DNA of 36,788 bases. It comes from Propioniciclava sp. (GTDB lineage Bacteria; Actinomycetota; Actinomycetes; Propionibacteriales; Propionibacteriaceae). The position numbers and the translations under genes were made by a program. Of this stretch, positions 1 to 7,628 are shown one piece after another. The number at the start of each line of letters is the position of its first letter. Positions within the stretch are counted from its first letter, which is position 1. The stretch is from the NCBI RefSeq assembly GCF_029977985.1, contig NZ_JARKOT010000014.1, forward strand, positions 1-36,788. Direction: 5' to 3'. The notes beneath the pieces were generated by a model. The model did no database searches, was not told the DNA's origin, and worked only from the letters and a program-made list of their open reading frames with translations.

Positions 1-30
1 ACGAAGAGGGCGCTCCAGCGCCCTCTTCGT
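1..30. terminator. Perfect inverted repeat, intrinsic-type terminator
   Basis: A perfect 14-bp stem (1-14 with 17-30) closes a 2-base CC loop. The arms start with ACGAA and end with TTCGT, so the outer stem is A/T-rich and the inner part G/C-rich. No long T run follows. It probably ends transcription of a gene lying left of the window and insulates the parA-scpAB operon. It resembles in design the hairpin after ilvC. Confidence 0.75.
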
Positions 31-96
31 GAGCCCCAACCGCAACACGGGCGTCGACACGCGCCCCCGATGTCACTTTGTCGCCAAATCGAGTTC

Positions 97-129
97 TAGG
101 CTGGCGGCAGGAACGCTGGCGGAAGGACT
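97..129 (+). promoter_or_regulatory. parA operon promoter with tandem 15-bp repeat
   Basis: A TAGGCT -10 box lies at 97-102; no convincing -35 is visible. Two 15-bp units follow head to tail at 100-114 and 115-129, matching at 12 of 15 positions and sharing the core GCTGGCGG. The second unit contains the ribosome binding site GGAAGGA (121-127) for the GTG at 133. The repeat spans the expected transcription start, so it could be an operator, perhaps for the RHH-like protein encoded second in the operon. That is inference. Confidence 0.5.
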
Positions 130-132
130 CCT

Positions 133-1029
133 GTGAACACCAACCCCGCACTCTTCGAGGACGAGACCACCGAAGCCGTGCCCGACGACCTCGGCCCCAC
201 CGGACGCCCCTGGCCCGACCTCCCCGAGCCGCGCGCCCCCCACGCCGGCCCCAAGCGCGCCGTCATCATCGCGATGACCAACCAGAAGGGCGGCGTCGGC
301 AAGACGACGACCTCGATCAACCTCGGCGCCGCGCTCGCCGAGACCGGCCGCTCGGTGCTGATCGTCGACTTCGACCCACAGGGGTCGGCGTCCGTGGGGC
401 TCGGCGTCAACCCGCACACGCTCGACACCTCGATCTACAACCTCCTCCTCGGGCGGGAGGCCGACCCGACCGACGTGATCATCGACACCGGCGTCGACCA
501 CCTGCAGCTCCTGCCGGCCAACATCGACCTCTCGGCCGCCGAGGTGCAACTCGTCTCCGAAGTGGCGCGCGAGCAGACGCTGCGCCGCGTGCTGGCCCCG
601 CTGCGGAACTCCTACGACGTCATCCTCATCGACTGCGCCCCCTCGCTCGGCCTGCTCACCGTCAACGCCCTCACCGCCGCCGATCACGTGATCATCCCGC
701 TCGAGTGCGAGTTCTTCGCGCTGCGCGGGGTGGCCCTGCTGACCGACACGATCCAGAAGGTCACCGACCGGCTCAACCCCGAGCTGGCCGTGCTCGGCAT
801 CGTCGGCACGATGTACGACGGCCGCACGCTCCACAGCCGCGAGGTGCTGGAGCGGGTGGTCGAGGCGTTCGGCGACAAGGTGTTCCACACGGTCATCAAG
901 CGCACGGTCAAGTTCCCCGAGACGACGGTCGCGGGGGAGCCGATCACGTCGTACGCCTCCGCCAGCCCCGGTGCCGAGGCCTACCGCACCCTGGCCAGGG
1001 AGGTGCTCGTCCGATGCCCCGACGCGTAG
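133..1029 (+). CDS. ParA-family ATPase (Soj/MinD-like)
   Basis: This is a deviant Walker A ATPase of 298 residues. Residues 1-40 are an acidic, proline-rich extension. The P-loop KGGVGKTTT is at 52-60 and the Walker A' region DFDPQGSAS at about 79-87, followed by the IDCAPSLG motif. Such proteins move DNA or protein cargo along the nucleoid. No ParB follows; the partner is a small RHH-like protein overlapping its 3' end by 16 bases, then scpA and scpB. A ParA-like gene just before scpA is also seen in mycobacteria, so a link to condensin loading or chromosome organisation is likely but not shown. The GTG start is set by GGAAGGA at 121-127. It is probably not the oriC-proximal ParA, because no parB, rsmG or trxA is nearby. 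Confidence 0.9.
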   Translation: MNTNPALFEDETTEAVPDDLGPTGRPWPDLPEPRAPHAGPKRAVIIAMTNQKGGVGKTTTSINLGAALAETGRSVLIVDFDPQGSASVGLGVNPHTLDTSIYNLLLGREADPTDVIIDTGVDHLQLLPANIDLSAAEVQLVSEVAREQTLRRVLAPLRNSYDVILIDCAPSLGLLTVNALTAADHVIIPLECEFFALRGVALLTDTIQKVTDRLNPELAVLGIVGTMYDGRTLHSREVLERVVEAFGDKVFHTVIKRTVKFPETTVAGEPITSYASASPGAEAYRTLAREVLVRCPDA

Positions 1030-1385
1030 GCCTGCCCGGCGCGTCCGAGCTGTTCCGGCCCACGGCCGCCGACGCCCTGGTCCGGGAGGCGGACGCCGCT
1101 CGGACCGCCGGGCGCGAGCCGGTCCGGCGGCGGACTGCGCCGCGGGCGGTTCCGGACGCCGACGTGACCCACACCGGCCGGGTCCGCCACGACGAGAAGA
1201 TCACCGTGTACGTCAGTTCGGAGGAGTTGCTGGCCCTGGAACACCTGCGGCTCGAGTTGCGGGCCGAGCACGGCATCGCCGTCGACCGCGGCCGGATCGT
1301 CCGCGCCGCGATCGCCGCGGCGCTCGCCGAGGTGCGCGCGCGCGGGGGCGAGGCCGACGTCGTCCAGCGGCTCGTCGAGTCGTGA
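1014..1385 (+). CDS. Small ribbon-helix-helix-like protein between parA and scpA
   Basis: The 123-residue protein starts inside the parA-like gene (16-base overlap) and ends in a GTGA overlap with scpA, so all three are translationally coupled. The first about 55 residues are Arg/Ala/Pro-rich and look unstructured. The C-terminal half begins with a short beta-like stretch (KITVYVSSEE) followed by two helices (LLALEHLRLELRAEHG and GRIVRAAIAAALAEV). This is the arrangement of RHH/CopG DNA-binding folds. A flexible basic tail plus RHH next to a ParA ATPase recalls plasmid ParG beside ParF. DNA binding, autoregulation or stimulation of the ATPase would fit but are inferred from architecture only. 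A plain hypothetical protein is the alternative. Confidence 0.7.
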   Translation: MPRRVGLPGASELFRPTAADALVREADAARTAGREPVRRRTAPRAVPDADVTHTGRVRHDEKITVYVSSEELLALEHLRLELRAEHGIAVDRGRIVRAAIAAALAEVRARGGEADVVQRLVES

Positions 1386-2197
1386 CGACCGCCCCGTTCA
1401 CCGTCCGGCTGACCAACTTCGAGGGCCCGTTCGACCTGCTGCTGCAGCTGATCAGCCGGCACAAGCTCGACGTCACCGAGGTGGCGCTGAGCCGGGTCAC
1501 CGACGAGTTCATCGCCCACATCAAGACGATGGGGTCCGCGTGGGACCTCGACCTGACCAGCTCCTTCATCGTCGTCGCGGCCACGCTGCTCGACCTCAAG
1601 GCCGCCCGGCTCCTGCCGCAGGGCGAGGTGGAGGACCCCGAGGATCTCGCCCTCCTCGAAGCCCGCGACCTGCTGTTCGCTCGCCTGCTGCAGTACCGCG
1701 CCTTCAAGGAAGTGGCCGCCCTCATCGCCCGCCGCCTCGACACCGAGGCGCGGCGGCACCCGCGGCCCGGTGGGCTGGAGGAGAACTTCGCACGCCTCCT
1801 GCCCGAGGTCGAGATCCCGGCCGACGGCGACCAACTCGCCTGGCTCGCCGCCCGCGCGCTGACCCCCCGCGAGGAGCCCGCCATCTCGCTGGCCCACCTC
1901 CACGCGCCCGCGGTCAGCGTCCGCGAGCAGGCCGAGGTGATCGTCGGCCGGCTGCGCCGCCTCGGCACGGCGACCTTCCCCACGCTGGTGGCGGACGCCG
2001 GTGAGCGCACCGTCGTGGTCGCCCGCTTCCTCGCCCTGCTCGAACTGGCGCGCGAGCAGGCCGTCTCTTTCGAGCAGCTGACGCCGCTCGGGGAGCTCAC
2101 GATCCGCTGGACCGGCACCGCCGACGGCGAGCTGGCCATCTCCGCCGAGTTCGACGAGACGGACGTCGCGGCGTCCGGCCGGAAGGAGGACACATGA
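1382..2197 (+). CDS. scpA: Segregation and condensation protein A (kleisin)
   Basis: ScpA is the kleisin that bridges the two heads of the SMC dimer and, with ScpB, forms the bacterial condensin that compacts and individualises chromosomes. The N-terminus carries the family signature FEGPFDLLLQLI at about residues 11-22, followed by a helical segment (SSFIVVAATLLDLKAARLLP), a charged linker, and a C-terminal winged-helix region (ARFLALLELAREQAVSFEQ). Length is 271 residues, normal for the family. The GTG start overlaps the upstream stop (GTGA) and the end overlaps scpB by ATGA. SMC itself is not in the window, which is usual. Confidence 0.95.
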   Translation: MTTAPFTVRLTNFEGPFDLLLQLISRHKLDVTEVALSRVTDEFIAHIKTMGSAWDLDLTSSFIVVAATLLDLKAARLLPQGEVEDPEDLALLEARDLLFARLLQYRAFKEVAALIARRLDTEARRHPRPGGLEENFARLLPEVEIPADGDQLAWLAARALTPREEPAISLAHLHAPAVSVREQAEVIVGRLRRLGTATFPTLVADAGERTVVVARFLALLELAREQAVSFEQLTPLGELTIRWTGTADGELAISAEFDETDVAASGRKEDT

Positions 2198-2961
2198 CCG
2201 ACGTCTTCAGCGACGATGACCTGGACACCATCACCGGGCCGCTCGAGGCGCTGCTGCTCATGGCGACCGAGCCGCTCGGCACCGCCGAGCTGGCCCAGGC
2301 CGTCGACGTGCCCAAGCCAGTGGTGTGGGCGGCCCTCGAGCGGTTGCAGCGGTTCTACGACGAGACCCGCCGTGGCTTCGAGCTGCGCGAGGTCGGCCAG
2401 GGCTGGCGCTACTACACGCGCCCCGAGCACGCCGACGTCATCGCCGCGTGGGTGCTCGAAGGGCAGCACGCGCGTCTCTCCCAGGCCGCCCTCGAGACGC
2501 TCGCCGTGGTGGCCTACCTGCAGCCGATCTCGCGGTCGCGGGTGTCGGCGATCCGGGGCGTGAACGTCGACGGCGTCATGCGCACCCTCGTGACCCGCGA
2601 GCTCATCGAGGAGGCCGGGCCTTCCGAGGAGACGGGCGCCATGCTGTTCAAGACGACCGACTACTTCCTCGAACGCATGGGGTTCACGTCCACCGACGAC
2701 CTGCCGCCGATCGCGCCTCACCTGCCGGAGGCGTCCCTGCTGGAGGCGGAGCTGGCTGGGCTGGCCGAGCAGGTGGCGCCGGCGGCGTCCGGACGAGAGG
2801 ATGGGGCCATGAGCGAGAACGCCGAGATCCCGACTGCCGACGAGGTCGGCGCCTGGACGGACGACAAGCGTGCCGAGAAGCACGAGGAGGCGCACCACGA
2901 GCCGGACGAGGCCGAGGTGCCGCCCGCAGCGGACCTCGACCGGCTGGCCGACCCCTCCTGA
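2194..2961 (+). CDS. scpB: Segregation and condensation protein B
   Basis: ScpB dimers bind ScpA and regulate the SMC ATPase. Two winged-helix domains are recognisable: residues about 10-90 (LEALLLMATEPLGTAELAQA) and about 95-170, with the strongly conserved stretch LETLAVVAYLQPISRSRV and the family motif IRGVNVDGVMRTL. Residues about 185-255 form an acidic tail rich in Glu, Asp and Ala that is longer than in many homologues and probably disordered. Starts in an ATGA overlap with scpA and ends in a TGATG overlap with the pseudouridine synthase gene, so it is translationally coupled on both sides. Confidence 0.95.
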   Translation: MTDVFSDDDLDTITGPLEALLLMATEPLGTAELAQAVDVPKPVVWAALERLQRFYDETRRGFELREVGQGWRYYTRPEHADVIAAWVLEGQHARLSQAALETLAVVAYLQPISRSRVSAIRGVNVDGVMRTLVTRELIEEAGPSEETGAMLFKTTDYFLERMGFTSTDDLPPIAPHLPEASLLEAELAGLAEQVAPAASGREDGAMSENAEIPTADEVGAWTDDKRAEKHEEAHHEPDEAEVPPAADLDRLADPS

Positions 2962-3701
2962 TGGGGGACGCCGAGGGCATCCGCCTGCAGAAGGTGCTCG
3001 CGCAGGCGGGGGTCGCCTCGCGCCGCACCGCGGAGTTGATGATCGACGAGGGCCGCATCGAGGTGAACGGTGAGCCGGTGGTCGAACAGGGCCGCCGCGT
3101 CGACCCCGAACGCGACGTCATCCGCGTCGACGGACGCCGCATTCCGCCGCCACGGCGCCATGTGTACCTGGTGTTCAACAAGCCGCGCGGCGTCGTGTGC
3201 ACGATGGACGATCCCGAGGGTCGCCCGAGCATCACCGACCACTTGACGCCGGCCCAGAAGGCGAACCGGCTCTACCACGTCGGCCGCCTCGACACCGACA
3301 GCGAGGGGTTGTTGCTGCTCACCAACGACGGCGACTTCGCCCAGAGGATGATGCACCCCAGCCACGAGCTGACGAAGACCTACGTGGTCGAGGTGTCCGG
3401 GGAGGTGACGCCGCCGACCCTCAAGCGGCTGCGCAAGGGCATCCGCCTCGAGGACGGGTGGGTCAACCCCGACCGCGTGAAGGTCAACAGCAGCACCGAG
3501 TCCCGTTCGATGCTCACGGTCGTGCTGCATTCGGGGCGCAACCGGGTTATCCGGCGGATGTTCGAGCAGGTGGGTCACCCGGTGCGCCGCCTGACGCGCA
3601 CCCACATCGGGCCGCTGCGCCTCGGCCAGCTCAAGCTCGGCGAGACCCGCGAGCTCACCCGCGACGAGCTCGGGTCGCTGCTGGACGCGGTGAAGCTCTG
3701 A
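2961..3701 (+). CDS. rluB: RluB-type 23S rRNA pseudouridine synthase
   Basis: This 246-residue RsuA/RluB-family enzyme isomerises uridine in rRNA. An S4 RNA-binding domain occupies about residues 6-55 (IRLQKVLAQAGVASRR). The catalytic domain carries the motif GRLDTDSEGLLLLTNDG with the catalytic aspartate at D111, and the C-terminal RNRVIRRMFE motif typical of the subfamily. scpA-scpB-rluB is a widespread order. In many actinobacteria cmk and der follow, but here pafA starts three bases after the stop. The exact target position in 23S rRNA cannot be read from sequence. Confidence 0.93.
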   Translation: MGDAEGIRLQKVLAQAGVASRRTAELMIDEGRIEVNGEPVVEQGRRVDPERDVIRVDGRRIPPPRRHVYLVFNKPRGVVCTMDDPEGRPSITDHLTPAQKANRLYHVGRLDTDSEGLLLLTNDGDFAQRMMHPSHELTKTYVVEVSGEVTPPTLKRLRKGIRLEDGWVNPDRVKVNSSTESRSMLTVVLHSGRNRVIRRMFEQVGHPVRRLTRTHIGPLRLGQLKLGETRELTRDELGSLLDAVKL

Positions 3702-3703
3702 GC

Positions 3704-5086
3704 ATGCGCGTCACCGGCGTCGAGACCGAGTACGGGCTCGTCGGCCACCTCGACGGCCGGCGGCTCGTCTCCGACGAGGCGGGCGCCCGGCTGTTCGCCC
3801 CTCTGGCCCGCAGCTGGGCGTCCACGAACGCGTTCCTCGGATCCGGGGGGCGGCTGTATCTCGACGTGGGCAGCCACCCCGAGTACGCGACGCCCGAGTG
3901 CGCGGACGCCCACGCGCTCGTCGTCGCCCAGCGTGCCGGCGACACGCTGCTCACCCGGCTCGCGGATGCGGCCGTCGCGGCCGCGGCCGAGGAGGGGCAC
4001 GCGTTGCGGGTCGCCCTGTTCCGGAACAACGTCGACAGCTTCGGCAACACGTGGGGGAGTCACACGAACCACCTCGTCGCCCGAGATGCCGACCCGGCTG
4101 CCCTGGCCGCGTGGCTGGTCCCGTTCCTCGTGAGCCGCGCGGTCGTGAGCGGTGCCGGCCGCTGGAGACGCGGACGCTTCACCTTGTCGCAGCGCGGGGA
4201 GGTGCTCGGCGATCTCGTCTCCAACCAGACCACCCGCTCGCGGCCGCTCATCAACACACGCGACGAACCGCACGCCGACCCCGCCCGCTTCCGCCGCCTG
4301 CACGTCCTCGCCGGCGACACCCTCACCCTCGAACGACCGCTGTGGCTCGGTCTGGTGTGCACTGAGCTCGTCCTGCGGCTGGCCGAGTCGGGACGACCCG
4401 CGCCGCTCGGGCCGGCCGACCCGCTCGCCGCCCTCCGCGCCTGGAACACCGACCCGGACGCCGGCGTCCCCGCCACCGACGGCTCCTCGCTCACCGCGCA
4501 CGGGCTGCAGCGGACGCTGCTCGCCGCCGCCGAGGACGCCGTCACCGACGACGAGACCGCAGCCGGCCACCGCGCCTGGGCGGAGGTGCTGGCCGCCGTC
4601 GCCGCCGGACGCCCGAGCGGCGCCGAATGGGACACCAAGCAGCGGCTCATCGAGGCCTGGCGGGTCGCCCATGGTGTCGAGCGCGACGATGCCAGCTGTG
4701 ACGCCCTCGACCTGCGCTGGCACGAGCTCGGCACGGACGCCGCCGGTCGCCCCCGCGGCCTGGCCCGGCTTCTCGAGGCGCGCGGGCAGGCGGAGCGACT
4801 CACCACCGACGCCGAGGTGGACGAGGCCACCTCGACGCCGCCCTCGCCCACCCGCGCGCGCGTGCGCGGACGCCTCGTGGATGCTGCCCGCGCGGCCGGC
4901 CGCGACATCGCCGTCGACTGGGCCAGCTTCGCCGTCCACGACCTGCCGGGCGGCGGTGTCCGGCTGGCCCTCGACGACCCGACGGCCGACACCCATCCGG
5001 ACGCCGACGCCCTCGTCGGCAAGATGGCGGCCGAGCCGCGAATCGGCGTCCTGCGCGGGTTCGTGCCGCCGCCCGAGCCGCGGTGA
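3704..5086 (+). CDS. pafA: Pup--protein ligase PafA
   Basis: PafA attaches the small protein Pup to lysines of target proteins, marking them for the actinobacterial proteasome or for storage. The protein starts with MRVTGVETEYG, holding metal-binding glutamates E7 and E9. The motif LYLDVGSHPEYAT at 51-63 places the expected catalytic base at D54. Further PafA features are NNVDSFGNTWGSH, INTRDEPHAD and RARVRGRLVDAARAAGRD. The insertion loop that marks the paralogue Dop is missing between residues 20 and 50, so this is the ligase, not the deamidase. Length is 460 residues, slightly short of typical. pup, dop and prcBA are absent from this window. The gene is probably cotranscribed with scpAB-rluB. 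Confidence 0.93.
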   Translation: MRVTGVETEYGLVGHLDGRRLVSDEAGARLFAPLARSWASTNAFLGSGGRLYLDVGSHPEYATPECADAHALVVAQRAGDTLLTRLADAAVAAAAEEGHALRVALFRNNVDSFGNTWGSHTNHLVARDADPAALAAWLVPFLVSRAVVSGAGRWRRGRFTLSQRGEVLGDLVSNQTTRSRPLINTRDEPHADPARFRRLHVLAGDTLTLERPLWLGLVCTELVLRLAESGRPAPLGPADPLAALRAWNTDPDAGVPATDGSSLTAHGLQRTLLAAAEDAVTDDETAAGHRAWAEVLAAVAAGRPSGAEWDTKQRLIEAWRVAHGVERDDASCDALDLRWHELGTDAAGRPRGLARLLEARGQAERLTTDAEVDEATSTPPSPTRARVRGRLVDAARAAGRDIAVDWASFAVHDLPGGGVRLALDDPTADTHPDADALVGKMAAEPRIGVLRGFVPPPEPR

Positions 5087-5116
5087 GCCGTGGCGGGAGA
5101 GGAAGGCGCGAGTAGG

Positions 5117-5122
5117 TAGCAT
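5117..5122 (+). promoter_or_regulatory. -10 box of leaderless FKBP transcript
   Basis: TAGCAT ends six bases before the GTG at 5129, the spacing expected when transcription starts at the start codon. No Shine-Dalgarno sequence sits at normal distance from that GTG, which supports a leaderless mRNA. It would give the FKBP-photolyase pair its own promoter downstream of pafA. Confidence 0.55.
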
Positions 5123-5128
5123 GGCCCG

Positions 5129-6148
5129 GTGCTCAACTCGTCCACCCACGTGCGCGCCGTGCTCGGTGCCCTCGCGGCCGCGCTCGCGCTGACCCTGACT
5201 GCCTGCTCGCCTTCGACCGCGTCCTCGCCGGAACCGACGCCCGCGGCGTCCGAGACAGCGACGCCGGCACCGACGCCGACGGAGACCGCGACGCCCACGC
5301 CCGCACCGGTGATCGACACGATCGACGGGGTCAGCGTCGACGGTGCGTTCGGCGAGGTGCCCGCGTTGAGCTTCGAACCCAACTTCTCGATCGACCAGAC
5401 CCGCCAGCGCACCATCATCGAGGGCGACGCCGCGAACCCGGCGATCACCGAGGCGAGCATCGTCGAGAACAACTACGCGGGCTACAACGCGCGCACCGGC
5501 GAGAAGTTCGACAGCTCGTTCGACAAGGGCCAGGCCGCGCTCATGACGCTCGACCGGCTCGTGCCGGGCTTCAGCAAGAGCCTCCTCGGCCACCGGGCCG
5601 GCGACCGGGTGCTCATGGTCATCCCCGGCTCGGAGGCCTACGACTCGCAGAACGGGTCGCCCGACGTGGGCATCGCCGTCGGCGACACGCTCATCTTCGT
5701 GGTCGACATCATCGCCGTGTCGGTCGACACCGCCACCGGCACCCCGCAGAGCCCGTCGCTGCCGGTCACCCTGGGGGCCGACGCAGACGGTTATCCGACC
5801 GTCGCCATCCCGGCCGGGGCGGCGCAACCGACGCAGCGAACCGTGGCGACGGTCATCCAAGGGACGCAACGCGGCGTCGCGGCCACCGACTACCTCATGG
5901 TCTTCTACCGGTCCTACAGCTGGCGCACCGGAGCCCTCATCGAGGACAAGTACGCAGCGCCCGACTCGGGCGCCCTCTCCGACCTGATCCCGGACTGGAA
6001 GGAGGGACTGGTGGGCGTGCCGATCGGCTCGCGGGTCGTGATCGTCGCGCCGGACGCCTACCCCGACGGCCAGGCCACTCCGGCCGTCGAGGCCGGCGAA
6101 TCCGTGGTGTTCGTGATCGACATCCTCTTCGCCTCGTCGGCCGCCTGA
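5129..6148 (+). CDS. FKBP-type peptidyl-prolyl isomerase lipoprotein
   Basis: Residues 1-25 are a lipoprotein signal peptide with the lipobox LTAC. A Ser/Pro/Thr-rich linker (to about residue 60) spaces the protein from the membrane. Two FKBP-like domains follow. The first (about 110-195) keeps the FKBP pattern GEKFDSSFDKG and LVPGFSKSLLGHRAGDRVLMVIP. The second (about 225-335) is divergent (ALIEDKY, LIPDWKEGLVGVPIGSRVVIV) and may be non-catalytic. It should fold or chaperone exported proteins on the outer face of the membrane. FKBP genes next to pafA are common in actinobacteria. The 339-residue length fits a two-domain form. Confidence 0.88.
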   Translation: MLNSSTHVRAVLGALAAALALTLTACSPSTASSPEPTPAASETATPAPTPTETATPTPAPVIDTIDGVSVDGAFGEVPALSFEPNFSIDQTRQRTIIEGDAANPAITEASIVENNYAGYNARTGEKFDSSFDKGQAALMTLDRLVPGFSKSLLGHRAGDRVLMVIPGSEAYDSQNGSPDVGIAVGDTLIFVVDIIAVSVDTATGTPQSPSLPVTLGADADGYPTVAIPAGAAQPTQRTVATVIQGTQRGVAATDYLMVFYRSYSWRTGALIEDKYAAPDSGALSDLIPDWKEGLVGVPIGSRVVIVAPDAYPDGQATPAVEAGESVVFVIDILFASSAA

Positions 6149-6150
6149 CG

Positions 6151-7545
6151 TTGGCTGCGCCGGTCACGCTGCTCTGGTTCCGCGACGACCTGCGCGTCGC
6201 CGACCACGAGGCTCTGGCCGCAGCCCGCGCCGCCGGTCCCGTGGTGGGGCTGTGGCTCCGGGAGGAACCGGACGCCGCCGGCGACGGTCCGCGGCGCCTG
6301 GGTGCGGCGTCCCGCTGGTGGGCGCACCGCAGCCTCGAAGTGTTGTCGGCCGAACTGGACGCGCTGGGCATTCCCCTGCTGTTCGGCCGCGGATCGGGCG
6401 TCACCGTCGTGCCGGCCGTGGTGGCTGGGCTGGGGGCGTCCGTGGTGCGCTGGACGCGCCGCTATGCGCCGTCGGCGCGGACCGCCGACGCGACGCTCAA
6501 GGCCGCCCTCGCCGCGTCCGGCGTGGAGGTGCACAGCCATCCCGGGTTCCTGCTCGTCGAGCCGTGGCTGGTGGCGCCGGCCGGCGGCCCGGTCTACCGG
6601 GTGTTCACACCGTTCCACCGGGCGGCGGCCGAGGTGCCGGTGGGGCCGCTGCGAGGGCGGCCGGCAGCGCAGGTGTTGCCGCCCGCGGTGGTGGACGCCG
6701 CCGCGCGGCTGACCGCCACCGGGGTCGTCATGGGGCTCGACGCTCTGGACCTCCTGGACGCCGATCCACCGTGGTGGGCCGACACCGTGGGGGCGCACTG
6801 GGTCCCCGGCTGCGTTGCCGCCGATCAGGCCTTGGCGGACCTGCCCGACGCCATCGCCGGCTATCGGACGCGCCGCGACCGGCCGGATGATGCGGCGTCC
6901 ACCTCGCGGTTGTCGCCGCGGCTGCGGTTCGGCGAGGTGTCGCCACGGCAGGCGTTGGCGGCCACGCGGTCGGCTGAGGTCTCGGCCGACGATGCGTCCG
7001 CCTGGGTGCGGCAGCTGTACTGGCGTGAGTTCAGCTGGCACCTGACCCACCACGTGCCACGGCTCGCGTGGGAGCCGCTACGGCGGCAGTTCGCGGAGTT
7101 CCCGTGGTCGCCCGACGCAGCGCTGCTGCGCGCCTGGCAGCGTGGCCGCACCGGGTACGGGCTCGTGGACGCAGGTCTGCGCCAGCTGTGGCAGACCGGC
7201 TGGATGCACAACCGGGTGCGGATGGTTGCGGCGTCCTTTCTCGTCAAGAACCTGCTGCAGCCGTGGCAGGCCGGTGAGCAGTGGTTCTGGGACACCCTCG
7301 TGGACGCCGACGAGGCCAACAACCCGGTGTCGTGGCAGTGGGTGGCGGGCTGCGGTGCCGACGCCGCCCCGTACTTCCGCGTCTTCAACCCCGAGACGCA
7401 GCGTGAGCGCCACGACCCTGAGGGCGCCTACGTGCGCCGCTGGGTGCCCGAGTACGGCACGGACGCCTACCCGGCGCCCGTCGTCGACCTCGCCGAGTCC
7501 CGCCGCCGCGCGCTGGACGCCTACGCCCTGCTGCGCGCTCGCTGA
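6151..7545 (+). CDS. phr: Deoxyribodipyrimidine photolyase (cryptochrome/photolyase family)
   Basis: This flavoprotein uses blue light to split cyclobutane pyrimidine dimers in DNA. The N-terminal Rossmann-like antenna domain starts with LLWFRDDLRVADHEAL. The C-terminal FAD domain shows TSRLSPRLRFGEVSPRQ, WVRQLYWREFSWHL, GYGLVDAGLRQLWQTGWMHN and the stretch DADEANNPVSWQWVAG, all typical of class I CPD photolyases. The full 464 residues are intact. The TTG start lies two bases after the FKBP stop, so translation is probably coupled; no ATG or GTG fits better. It is the first gene of the block separating pafA-FKBP from pafBC. A 6-4 photolyase is possible but less likely. Confidence 0.93.
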   Translation: MAAPVTLLWFRDDLRVADHEALAAARAAGPVVGLWLREEPDAAGDGPRRLGAASRWWAHRSLEVLSAELDALGIPLLFGRGSGVTVVPAVVAGLGASVVRWTRRYAPSARTADATLKAALAASGVEVHSHPGFLLVEPWLVAPAGGPVYRVFTPFHRAAAEVPVGPLRGRPAAQVLPPAVVDAAARLTATGVVMGLDALDLLDADPPWWADTVGAHWVPGCVAADQALADLPDAIAGYRTRRDRPDDAASTSRLSPRLRFGEVSPRQALAATRSAEVSADDASAWVRQLYWREFSWHLTHHVPRLAWEPLRRQFAEFPWSPDAALLRAWQRGRTGYGLVDAGLRQLWQTGWMHNRVRMVAASFLVKNLLQPWQAGEQWFWDTLVDADEANNPVSWQWVAGCGADAAPYFRVFNPETQRERHDPEGAYVRRWVPEYGTDAYPAPVVDLAESRRRALDAYALLRAR

Positions 7546-7560
7546 CGTGCCGGGCGTCCC

Positions 7561-7590
7561 GGGTGGACGGGCCAGAAGACCCGCCCACCC
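7561..7590. terminator. Hairpin between convergent photolyase and levanase genes
   Basis: The arms 7561-7571 (GGGTGGACGGG) and 7580-7590 (CCCGCCCACCC) pair over 11 positions with one A-C mismatch around an 8-base loop. It lies 16 bases after the photolyase stop and before the end of the opposing levanase gene. It can therefore serve both directions. There is no T tract. Confidence 0.55.
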
Positions 7591-7628
7591 GGTTGCCCAG
7601 AGGGTGCGTCACCCGCAAGGGGCCGCGG

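Noticed and set aside
3704-5086. Dop (Pup deamidase) instead of PafA
   Set aside because: The Dop-specific insertion loop near the N-terminus is missing and the C-terminal motifs match PafA.
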